Origin: Acinetobacter sp. NCu2D-2
Lineage (GTDB): Bacteria > Pseudomonadota > Gammaproteobacteria > Pseudomonadales > Moraxellaceae
Direction: 5' to 3'
Length of the DNA stretch: 64,000 bases
Assembly (NCBI RefSeq): GCF_001647675.1
Contig: NZ_CP015594.1
Span: 1,426,001 to 1,490,000 of the forward strand
The notes below the pieces were generated by a model. The model worked only from the letters and a program-made list of their open reading frames with translations. It did no database searches and was not told the DNA's origin. Below are positions 57,462 through 64,000 of the stretch, in pieces. How positions within the stretch are numbered: the first letter of the stretch is position 1; each line of letters begins with the position of its first letter. The position numbers and the translations under genes were made by a program.

Positions 57462-58424
57462 CTAAAATGGCGCCATACTTCGATAAGCCACGTAGACATG
57501 TTTATCTTGGCGCACCAATTGACTGGTCAATTGACGGCGTCTTTCACTCAGCATCACCTCAATACGTGCTTTAAACACCGAAGACTGCACACCCAATTGA
57601 TCATTAAACAAAGCTCTTTTACTGGCATCGACCTGATTAAAGGGTTCAATTTCCCATAATTCCGAGACATTTGAAAAGTACTGATTATTTGCAGCACGTT
57701 GATCTAAAACTTTTTGAATACGTTGAGGCTCTAACTGCTCATCTAAACTGGCAAGTAGGTTCGCACTTGCTGTATTAATATTCACTTTTGCTTCTTTTAA
57801 CGGTGATGCTGTCACGTCATTTGCAATAAGTTTATATTTGTTATCTTCAAAACCACGGATCAGCTTGAGCTCTTCAACATCGTGAAATGGACTATTGGGA
57901 GGCAAGGCAGCATTCGGCAAACCTTGATAATAACTCGATTCTGCACCCATCGCCCCAATTGGCGTTTCATCTACGTCTTGCCAATCAATCACTGCTTCAC
58001 TGAGCTGCTCAGGCAATCCTGCTCTCTTTAGAATCAGTTCAAACCACTGTTTAGCGGTTTCATTGACCTCGCCATTTTCTTTCACCAAACTGTTCAGATT
58101 AAATTTTCCTGATTCATCGACCAGTTGCCCTGCGACATAACCATCTTCAACAGGAAAAGGTGGCATCGGCTGTGCCCAAGTTTCCTGCAAATGATCCGAT
58201 TCAGCAGCATTTTCAGCATCATCCAGCAATAATTCAGAAAAAAACGCTTCGGCACTTTTTGCATACATTAAAGATTGATTTTGTCGCATCAAGTAAGCGG
58301 TACTTTCTGAAGTCGCTGCCTGACGCTTTGCAATGGTTGCAGCCAAAATCGTTGCGAGTGCAACCATGACTAAAATTGTAATTAGTGCTATGCCACGTTG
58401 CTTTGAGGAATCAAACTGTTTCAT
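57462..58424 (-). CDS. gspK: Type II secretion minor pseudopilin GspK
   Basis: 320 residues. The prepilin-like leader ends at KQRG, followed by the hydrophobic segment IALITILVMVALATILA. It lacks the Glu at mature position 5, the normal condition for GspK, which caps the pseudopilus tip. The rest matches the large helical GspK head, with the conserved IDWQDVDETP and INTASANLL patterns. The ATG overlaps the gspJ stop by four bases. Other T2SS genes are not in this window, so the system is split here. Confidence 0.92.
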   Translation of the reverse strand: MKQFDSSKQRGIALITILVMVALATILAATIAKRQAATSESTAYLMRQNQSLMYAKSAEAFFSELLLDDAENAAESDHLQETWAQPMPPFPVEDGYVAGQLVDESGKFNLNSLVKENGEVNETAKQWFELILKRAGLPEQLSEAVIDWQDVDETPIGAMGAESSYYQGLPNAALPPNSPFHDVEELKLIRGFEDNKYKLIANDVTASPLKEAKVNINTASANLLASLDEQLEPQRIQKVLDQRAANNQYFSNVSELWEIEPFNQVDASKRALFNDQLGVQSSVFKARIEVMLSERRRQLTSQLVRQDKHVYVAYRSMAPF

Positions 58425-59050
58425 GGCTGAGCACCTTGTTTAGCCTCAAGAAACTCAGTATTTAGCAAACTGAACAACCATTCATATTCAACTTGATTGA
58501 TCACAAGATTGATTTTGATTCCGCGTGGCAATTTCTGTTTTGCAATCAAATCCTCTGAATTCGCACTTGGTTCAGGCCATTCAGTCAAACTATTCGGATT
58601 CAGCACTTCAACGCTAAATCGCTCAACTTGATCAAGCATCACACTTGAATCAGGTTGTTCACGCCCTGACTGATTTAAGTTTTGATAACGCAGCCGATAC
58701 AGTTTTTGCTCATCTTGTCGGTACAGATATTCTACGCGTTCATCAGGTGCAATGCCCTGCTGTAAAGGATCTGTTACACCTGATTTACTAAAACTAATTT
58801 TATTATTTTGCAGAACCAGCGCAGGTCGAATTTCAACATTTAAATTTGAGGTTAAAGGCACGAGTTGAACAGTATCTCTTAAGATTTGCTGATAGGTCTG
58901 CTGTAATTGATCTAAACGTTGCTCATGTACAATATTTTGATCTTTGGTCATCACAATATGATCAAACACCTTCCAGCCTAAAGCAGACAATACGGCGAAA
59001 ATCGCAATTGCCACCAATAATTCAACGAGAGTAAAACCTAAATGTCTCAT
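58421..59050 (-). CDS. gspJ: Type II secretion minor pseudopilin GspJ
   Basis: 209 residues. Prepilin cleavage is expected at MRHLG-FTLVELLVAIAIFAVLSAL, with Glu5 of the mature protein present. The C-terminal globular domain carries the typical GspJ GREQPDSSVMLDQVERFSVEVLN region. It overlaps gspK and gspI by four bases each, so all are translated together. With GspI and GspK it forms the pseudopilus tip complex. Confidence 0.93.
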   Translation of the reverse strand: MRHLGFTLVELLVAIAIFAVLSALGWKVFDHIVMTKDQNIVHEQRLDQLQQTYQQILRDTVQLVPLTSNLNVEIRPALVLQNNKISFSKSGVTDPLQQGIAPDERVEYLYRQDEQKLYRLRYQNLNQSGREQPDSSVMLDQVERFSVEVLNPNSLTEWPEPSANSEDLIAKQKLPRGIKINLVINQVEYEWLFSLLNTEFLEAKQGAQP

Positions 59051-59565
59051 GGTGTGTCTTTCACCTTTTGGTTAAAAAACACAAGACTACTGATGCCTGC
59101 TTCGACCTGCTCTGTTTCTTGATTGACTAAACTGACTTGAATATCAATTCGCTGTACATTTGGGCTTATGGTGGCTTCGGCTTTTTTATCGATTTGCCAC
59201 ATTTCACCCTGAGATGTTTTTTTCTCAGATGAAGTTCCAGTTAACCACTCACGGTTAATATCCATCTGAGCCGCTTCATTTAACGCGACAAACTGTGCTT
59301 TGGTTCTTAAAATGGCATGTGAGGTTGCTTGGGTGTATTGCATGGAAACTTTCGTCAAGGTCATGGCTGCTGTGGCAAATATTGCAAGCGCCACCATTAC
59401 TTCCAACAAGGTAAATCCTGAGCAGCGATGAGTAAAACGCTGTTTCACCGCTGCGCAAAACGAATATCTATACTTAAAATGCAGACAATGAAATCGATCA
59501 GCACTCGACTTAAATGGTTTGATTGCATCTGCTCCAGCGCCCCGATTGAAATATCTAGATATCAT
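59047..59565 (-). CDS. gspI: Type II secretion minor pseudopilin GspI with long leader
   Basis: About 172 residues from an ATG at 59565 that overlaps the gspH stop. The pseudopilin core GFTLLEVMVALAIFATAA has Glu5, and SPNVQRIDIQVSLVNQE is typical. However, about 50 residues precede the processed Gly-Phe, compared with the 5-15 usual for GspI. A GTG at 59448 would give an 11-residue leader (VKQRFTHRCSG) and is equally likely as the real start. The extra 117 bases may be an insertion at the gspH-gspI junction; no homologue was checked. Confidence 0.85.
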   Translation of the reverse strand: MISRYFNRGAGADAIKPFKSSADRFHCLHFKYRYSFCAAVKQRFTHRCSGFTLLEVMVALAIFATAAMTLTKVSMQYTQATSHAILRTKAQFVALNEAAQMDINREWLTGTSSEKKTSQGEMWQIDKKAEATISPNVQRIDIQVSLVNQETEQVEAGISSLVFFNQKVKDTP

Positions 59566-60109
59566 TGATCTTACCCAAATGATCAATTTCAATGGCTTGA
59601 CCAATCGCTTCACCTGACAAATACAATTGAATACGTACAGGCTTCGCTTCACCATTACCGAGCCAAATCAATTTAGGTGCATTATTTTCTAATAATTCAC
59701 GGTTTTGAGCATTTTCATAGCGTTGACTGAGACTATCAATGTGTAGACTTACACCACTCGGTAAATAGCGTACTTTAAAATCATCATAACTTTGCCATTT
59801 TGTTTTTGTCTGTTGTAAAGCAGCGCTTGAATTCGCAGGTATATATTCTTGAATAGTATATGAAGTATCTGAGACATCAGTCGCAGGATGAACCACCAAT
59901 GCTAAAATTCTTGATTGATCAACAGATTCTCGTTGTATCCGTTTCAAATCCAGAATCAGCACTTCCCGTGCTTGCAACGCTTTACGGTAATCAATCCCAT
60001 CAATATTTAAAACAACAAGTGTGGCCATAATTCCCATGATCACAATCACTACCATCACTTCGATCAGTGTAAAGCCATGTTGTGATCGTTGAGAATTATG
60101 CTTTATCAT
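59555..60109 (-). CDS. gspH: Type II secretion minor pseudopilin GspH
   Basis: A 184-residue minor pseudopilin. Leader cleavage is expected at SQHG-FTLIEVMVVIVIMGIMATL, with Glu5 present. The C-terminal beta-rich head fits GspH, which links the tip to the GspG shaft. I use the ATG at 60109; a GTG at 60112 abuts the TetR stop. Its 3' end overlaps the start of gspI. It is the first pseudopilin gene of the H-I-J-K series. Confidence 0.92.
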   Translation of the reverse strand: MIKHNSQRSQHGFTLIEVMVVIVIMGIMATLVVLNIDGIDYRKALQAREVLILDLKRIQRESVDQSRILALVVHPATDVSDTSYTIQEYIPANSSAALQQTKTKWQSYDDFKVRYLPSGVSLHIDSLSQRYENAQNRELLENNAPKLIWLGNGEAKPVRIQLYLSGEAIGQAIEIDHLGKINDI

Positions 60110-60112
60110 CAC

Positions 60113-60727
60113 TTAAACACATTGTTCTAGGCGATTCATTTGTTTTGGTAAAGCAAGCGCTTGATCAATATAGGCAACTCGCAAAGTATCTCGTGAACCT
60201 AAATAACGCTGATAGAAACTAGAATTTAAAATAGCAGCCGCACCATGCGTTAGCGACCAAATCGAAGCCAAATAATCTCGACAACTCATTGAACTGCCAA
60301 TGGAGATTAAATAGCTTTCAGTCATACGAATGATCAAACGCAGACGCTGTTTACGCACTTGATAAAGTTCGCTAAATAAATGCTGGATGCCTACACCTGT
60401 AGTCGATAAGCGTTCCTCAATTTGATGGAACAATACCGTACGCTCAGGATGATGTAAGTGATGGAGCATAAAGAAAGCAAGGTGCTCAGGGAATGCTTTA
60501 TCAGTATCCTGAATCATTTCCAGCAACATGCGCTCATTACGAATAATCAGCAGCATATAGAGTTCATCTTTACTCTGAAAATGTTTATAAAGTGTTCCTT
60601 TCGCGAGATCAAGCTCGGCTGCAAGCGCATCCAAGGTCATGCCTGCTTCGCCATTTTCCAATAATAGCTGCTCGGCAACTTGAAATATCAAAGTTTCTCT
60701 TGCTCGAAACTGAGCTTGACGATCCAT
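60113..60727 (-). CDS. TetR-family transcriptional regulator
   Basis: 204 residues with an N-terminal TetR HTH (LIFQVAEQLLLENGEAG and MTLDALAAELDLAKGTLYKHF) and a helical ligand-binding domain. Its stop directly precedes the gspH start, so it is translated together with the secretion genes and may control them; its ligand is unknown. I use the ATG at 60727 with AGGG before it rather than a GTG at 60733. A TetR gene fused to the pseudopilin run is unusual. Confidence 0.9.
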   Translation of the reverse strand: MDRQAQFRARETLIFQVAEQLLLENGEAGMTLDALAAELDLAKGTLYKHFQSKDELYMLLIIRNERMLLEMIQDTDKAFPEHLAFFMLHHLHHPERTVLFHQIEERLSTTGVGIQHLFSELYQVRKQRLRLIIRMTESYLISIGSSMSCRDYLASIWSLTHGAAAILNSSFYQRYLGSRDTLRVAYIDQALALPKQMNRLEQCV

Positions 60728-60772
60728 CTTCACCCTATAACTCTCTTATGCTCTTATATCAATTCAAATTAT

Positions 60773-61546
60773 TTACTTCATTTTTAGAAGATTCTCGAAG
60801 TTCTGCTTTGTAATAAAAGCCATCTCTTCCAGCGTCTTATCATATACATCACAAAGCGCTTTGGCTACATAAGGCACATATTTAGGTTCATTGGATTTAC
60901 CACGATATGGCATCGGTGCGAGATAAGGACTATCTGTTTCAATTAAGACACGATCAAGCGGCACTTGCTTTGCCACATCACGTAAATCTTGTGCGTTCTT
61001 AAATGACACAATACCTGAAAACGATACGTAATAACCGCAATCTAGAACCGCTTTCGCTGTTTCCCAGTCTTCAGTAAAACAATGCAAAATCCCATGAGTC
61101 GATTTTTCAGCACGGATAATATCAACGGTATCGTGTTTTGCTGAACGGGTGTGTACAACGACTGGTTTTTTGACAATTTGAGAGGCGTGAATATGACGCG
61201 CAAAACATTCTTTTTGTTCAGCGACAAATTCTGTGCTGTGGTAGTAGTCTAGACCTGTTTCACCCAATGCCCATGCTTTTTCAGCTTGTGCCAGTTCAAC
61301 AAGATATTCTGTGGTTGCTCGAGCCATGGTTGCTGCATCTTCACAAGGATGCACGCCCACGCTATAACCAACGTCGTCATGACGCGCAGCGATTTCAGCC
61401 AATTTAATGTGATCATCTAAATCGACTGAAATGCTCATAAATTTTGAAACACCAGCTTCACGGGCTTGTGCGAGCGCTAAATCTAAATCCCCATCATAGG
61501 GTGTTAAATCAAGCAAAGTAAGATGACAGTGCGTATCTACAAACAC
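60773..61546 (-). CDS. TatD-family metal-dependent hydrolase
   Basis: 257 residues, a TIM-barrel metallo-hydrolase. Metal ligands are in FVDTHCHLTLLD at the start, in GETGLDYYH near 97, VVHTRSAK, and in LIETDSPYLAP near 207. TatD proteins are nucleases with 3'-5' activity linked to DNA repair and apoptosis-like degradation. It lies after pilZ and holB, the common holB-pilZ-tatD order. Confidence 0.93.
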   Translation of the reverse strand: MFVDTHCHLTLLDLTPYDGDLDLALAQAREAGVSKFMSISVDLDDHIKLAEIAARHDDVGYSVGVHPCEDAATMARATTEYLVELAQAEKAWALGETGLDYYHSTEFVAEQKECFARHIHASQIVKKPVVVHTRSAKHDTVDIIRAEKSTHGILHCFTEDWETAKAVLDCGYYVSFSGIVSFKNAQDLRDVAKQVPLDRVLIETDSPYLAPMPYRGKSNEPKYVPYVAKALCDVYDKTLEEMAFITKQNFENLLKMK

Positions 61547-61573
61547 AATGAGTTCCTTAACTGGGTGGAAGAA

Positions 61574-61915
61574 CTACATAGTGTAACTTTTACGCCCATC
61601 AGATTTAAGGCCTGCAACTAAACGTTCTGCTTCATTTTTGAAATAAACGCCTTTTTCACCGGTCAATTGAATACCAAAACCTTGGGGTTTAATGCCATTT
61701 TGTTTTTGTGAGACCCAAATCACTTTACCTGTTAAAGGAATTTTTTGTGATTGTTCAGGCAATGTGGTGAGCACGAAAACTTCTTCGCCCAATTTAACGG
61801 CCTGTTTTGAAGGAATAAATAATCCACCGCCTACGACATATGGCATATAGCTTGCAAACAAGGTTTCAACATCAGGAATATTCGCCTGAATAATACCGCC
61901 CATACGTGGTTGCAT
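61574..61915 (-). CDS. pilZ: PilZ-domain type IV pilus protein
   Basis: A 113-residue single PilZ domain closely resembling Pseudomonas PilZ, needed for type IV pilus biogenesis. The conserved LPGQ..I strands are seen as LTGKVIWVSQKQ and GFGIQLTG, while the c-di-GMP-binding RxxxR motif is not evident at the start (QPRMGGIIQANI), consistent with the non-binding PilZ type. It lies between holB and tatD as in Pseudomonas. Confidence 0.92.
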   Translation of the reverse strand: MQPRMGGIIQANIPDVETLFASYMPYVVGGGLFIPSKQAVKLGEEVFVLTTLPEQSQKIPLTGKVIWVSQKQNGIKPQGFGIQLTGEKGVYFKNEAERLVAGLKSDGRKSYTM

Positions 61916-61930
61916 CCCCTTCTCCTTACT

Positions 61931-62917
61931 TTAAGAGACATTCATTAATTTAATACATAATTCATCAAGTACTAAATTCGATTGAACGTTCTGTGCTAAA
62001 TATTGTTTTGTTTTTTGAAAATCTTGATACAAATTAAATAATTGCTCAAGTGAATATTGTTCAGCCAATTCTTCGCAGTTGATATCAATATTCTTTACAG
62101 TTTGATTGAGCTTGACACAAATTAAATCAGACAACAAGTACTCAAACATCTGACTAAAATCAGAAAAGCTTAAAATTTTATTCCATTTGGTTGCGGTTTG
62201 TATCGGCATATTTTTGTCGATGACAAGCTTTTTCCAATCTTGAACAAAGTCCTGACGCTGTGGCAGCCATGCACTTTGTGCAACCTCAAGCGCCTGCAAA
62301 GGCATCTGATTGGACAAATTCAGCAACAATTGTTGCTGCGTTGTACCCGCATCAGGCAAATGTTGCTGCAAATATGCCGATGCTTGTGCTGGAGAAATTC
62401 GATCCATAGCAAAATGCTGTAAACGACTACGAATCGTTGCAGGTAATTTTAGATAGTGATCTGCAAGCAAAATAATAACTATATTTTCACCCGGCTCTTC
62501 TAAAGTCTTTAATAGTGCATTTGAAGATGCAATATTCAGTGCTTCAGCAGGCTCAATCACAATTACACGCCAGCCATCACCCGTTTGCTGAACAAAAGGC
62601 TGTAAATCACGAATTTTCTCAATTTTGATTTTGGCATTTTGTTTTTTATTTTCATCATCTGTGGTGATGTGTACATAGTTGGGATGTGTATCTGCTTTTA
62701 GCCATAAACAACTGCCACATTCACCACAGGGCTGATTGTTTTCATGCCGATTTTGACAAAGCACCCACGCTAAAAACTTCTGAGTAAAAGCTTCTTTACC
62801 ACAGCCTTTTTTTCCATAAAAAAGTAAACCATGACCCAGCTTTGGAAAACGCTCTGTCAGCGTATTCCAGACTTGCTCTTGCCATGGGTAAACTTGTGCT
62901 TCGACATCAAAAGGCAT
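61931..62917 (-). CDS. holB: DNA polymerase III delta' subunit
   Basis: A 328-residue clamp-loader subunit. The degenerate P-loop is YGKKGCGKEAF near 35-45, the zinc site is CGECGSC near 78-84, and LLKTLEEPG is the DnaX-like signature. It works with DnaX and HolA to load the sliding clamp; delta' itself lacks ATPase activity, fitting the altered P-loop. It precedes pilZ and follows kdsB. Confidence 0.94.
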   Translation of the reverse strand: MPFDVEAQVYPWQEQVWNTLTERFPKLGHGLLFYGKKGCGKEAFTQKFLAWVLCQNRHENNQPCGECGSCLWLKADTHPNYVHITTDDENKKQNAKIKIEKIRDLQPFVQQTGDGWRVIVIEPAEALNIASSNALLKTLEEPGENIVIILLADHYLKLPATIRSRLQHFAMDRISPAQASAYLQQHLPDAGTTQQQLLLNLSNQMPLQALEVAQSAWLPQRQDFVQDWKKLVIDKNMPIQTATKWNKILSFSDFSQMFEYLLSDLICVKLNQTVKNIDINCEELAEQYSLEQLFNLYQDFQKTKQYLAQNVQSNLVLDELCIKLMNVS

Positions 62918-62930
62918 GTTTTCTTCTCAT

Positions 62931-63692
62931 TTAAGCGAATGCAGAGGCATCCATTTGATTTAAACGATCTAAGTCTGCTTGTGTGTCGACACCGGGTGGT
63001 AAGTTCGCCTCAGCAACTGCAATCGCGATACGATGACCATTTTCCAAGACGCGTAATTGCTCTAGGGATTCCAGCTTTTCAAGCACCCCCATATCCCAAG
63101 TCACATATTCTTGAAGTAATTTCACACGGTAAGCGTATAAACCTAAATGGCGATATGCCTGATCATGCAAGTGTTGTTCAGCTTGCTTAGCCCCATCGCG
63201 GTCATATGGAATTGTTGCACGACTAAAATACAGCGCTTGATGATGTTTAGACATCACAACTTTAACGATACTGTCACGTTGAAACTCTTCAAGTGAATGG
63301 ATTGGTTCGCATAATGTCGACATCGATGATTCAGGATGATCTTCAAGCAGCTGTGCCACTTGTTTCACCAATAAAGCTGGGAGTAATGGCTCATCACCCT
63401 GAACGTTGACAATAATATCGTCACTCGCCCAACCTTTGATTCGTGCAACTTCGCTTAGACGATCCGTACCAGATGGATGATCTTTTGATGTAATGACAAC
63501 ATCTACACCATCAGATCGGCAAACTTCAGCAATACGTTCATCATCGGTTGCTACACATAGATCATCAAATCCTTGAACCTTCTTGGCCTGATCCACCACA
63601 CGTAAAATCATCGGACGACCATGAATTTCAAGTAATGGCTTACCCGGCAAACGTGAACTTGCGAAACGTGCAGGAATGACAATATGTTTCAT
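62931..63692 (-). CDS. kdsB: 3-deoxy-manno-octulosonate cytidylyltransferase
   Basis: A 253-residue enzyme that makes CMP-Kdo for lipopolysaccharide. It starts [20 protein letters not shown], the nucleotide-binding hallmark, with VQGDEPL near 98 and the Kdo-binding segment HLGLYAYRV near 185. I use the ATG at 63692, preceded by AGGTTG; the frame continues upstream into the 3' end of lpxK but that part is not kdsB. It follows lpxK, the common lpxK-kdsB order. Confidence 0.96.
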   Translation of the reverse strand: MKHIVIPARFASSRLPGKPLLEIHGRPMILRVVDQAKKVQGFDDLCVATDDERIAEVCRSDGVDVVITSKDHPSGTDRLSEVARIKGWASDDIIVNVQGDEPLLPALLVKQVAQLLEDHPESSMSTLCEPIHSLEEFQRDSIVKVVMSKHHQALYFSRATIPYDRDGAKQAEQHLHDQAYRHLGLYAYRVKLLQEYVTWDMGVLEKLESLEQLRVLENGHRIAIAVAEANLPPGVDTQADLDRLNQMDASAFA

Positions 63693-63705
63693 ATGAACAA
63701 CCTTT

Positions 63706-63999
63706 TTAAATTTGAATACCGTGTTGTTGTAACTGCTGATGCAGCACGTCATAACAAGCATCGGAAAGCACTGCTTCTACAGGAACTACCCATATTTCGC
63801 GCTGATAATCTGGATATTTTTGCAAGAGCACAGCAATTTTTACTGCATCTTTTTCAGTAGTAATAATTGGACTGGCATCTTCAAAATGTAAGTCTTCAAT
63901 TGTGTAATCATGATGATCAGGGAATTCGTGTGCTTGAAAAGCATTCACACCAATGTCCTGCAATGTTTGATAAAAACGCTGCGGAAAACCAATACCCAC
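63706..63999 (-). CDS. lpxK: Tetraacyldisaccharide 4'-kinase LpxK, C-terminal part
   Basis: The frame runs off the right edge; only the C-terminal part (about 97 residues) is visible. [16 protein letters not shown] and [12 protein letters not shown] are typical of LpxK, which phosphorylates the lipid A precursor at the inner membrane. The Walker A part lies outside the window. The stop is 13 bases before kdsB, so both are in one operon. Confidence 0.9.
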   Translation of the reverse strand: MGIGFPQRFYQTLQDIGVNAFQAHEFPDHHDYTIEDLHFEDASPIITTEKDAVKIAVLLQKYPDYQREIWVVPVEAVLSDACYDVLHQQLQQHGIQI

Positions 64000-64000
64000 A

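Noticed and set aside
63693..63761. Upstream extension of kdsB
   Set aside because: It overlaps the lpxK end and is not part of the kdsB fold. The ATG at 63692 has a ribosome site and the family's MKHIVIPAR start.
1..64000. CRISPR array, prophage, integron or tRNA-associated island
   Set aside because: No regularly spaced repeats, integrase, phage structural genes or tRNA genes were seen. The only mobile element recognised is the IS4-family element at 24067-25455.

Overview
The window looks like chromosomal DNA of an Acinetobacter species (Moraxellaceae, Gammaproteobacteria). The DNA is AT-rich. It carries a close match to the chlorhexidine efflux protein AceI with its divergent LysR regulator AceR, and it has housekeeping blocks in typical gammaproteobacterial order: rplI-dnaB-alr, cmk-rpsA-ihfB-lapA-pyrF, and lpxK-kdsB-holB-pilZ-tatD. 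This assignment rests on recognising protein sequences and gene order; no database search was run.

Layout. 1-3080: end of rplI, dnaB, alr. 3084-8549: a BLUF blue-light sensor, then a minus-strand operon of ATP-grasp, alpha-E, transglutaminase-like and Anbu proteasome-type peptidase genes, with a WYL regulator divergent from it. 8550-8979: a gap holding a small, apparently frameshifted reading frame. 8980-18270: a GltB-like FMN enzyme, alpha/beta hydrolase, SanA/ElyC-type envelope protein, murB, LMW phosphatase, Fe-alcohol dehydrogenase, thioesterase and dnaX. 18544-24032: serine hydrolase, MaoC-type dehydratase, a long FabG-type reductase and a thiolase with an unusual basic N-terminal tail; together these suggest an acyl-CoA/acyl-ACP module.

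24067-25455 is an intact IS4-family element with 18-bp inverted repeats and an 11-bp target duplication. It sits in the symmetric terminator shared by the thiolase gene and an OmpW-like gene, and the OmpW-like gene is broken by a nonsense codon. 26949-32716: aceI/aceR, transaldolase, a LeuE-like exporter, a lipoprotein esterase, two universal stress proteins and a small unknown protein. 32939-40325: pepN, two unrecognised genes, a GNAT-like protein, a 0.9-kb AT-rich stretch with no gene, a MarR regulator and a YedK/HMCES protein. 40383-49456: aldehyde dehydrogenase, malate synthase G, ZapE, an AraC regulator divergent from a Baeyer-Villiger-type monooxygenase, and a LysO-like exporter.

49564-64000 is almost entirely minus strand: pyrF, lapA, ihfB, rpsA, cmk, an SRPBCC protein, tadA, a HIBYL-CoA hydrolase-like protein, ung, a QueD-like protein, the type II secretion minor pseudopilins gspK-J-I-H preceded by a TetR gene, tatD, pilZ, holB, kdsB and the 3' end of lpxK. 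The least understood coherent system is the Anbu operon. The most informative local events are the IS insertion in a terminator, the OmpW nonsense mutation, the thiolase tail, the GspI leader and the small frameshifted frame. I saw no tRNA, rRNA, CRISPR array or prophage.
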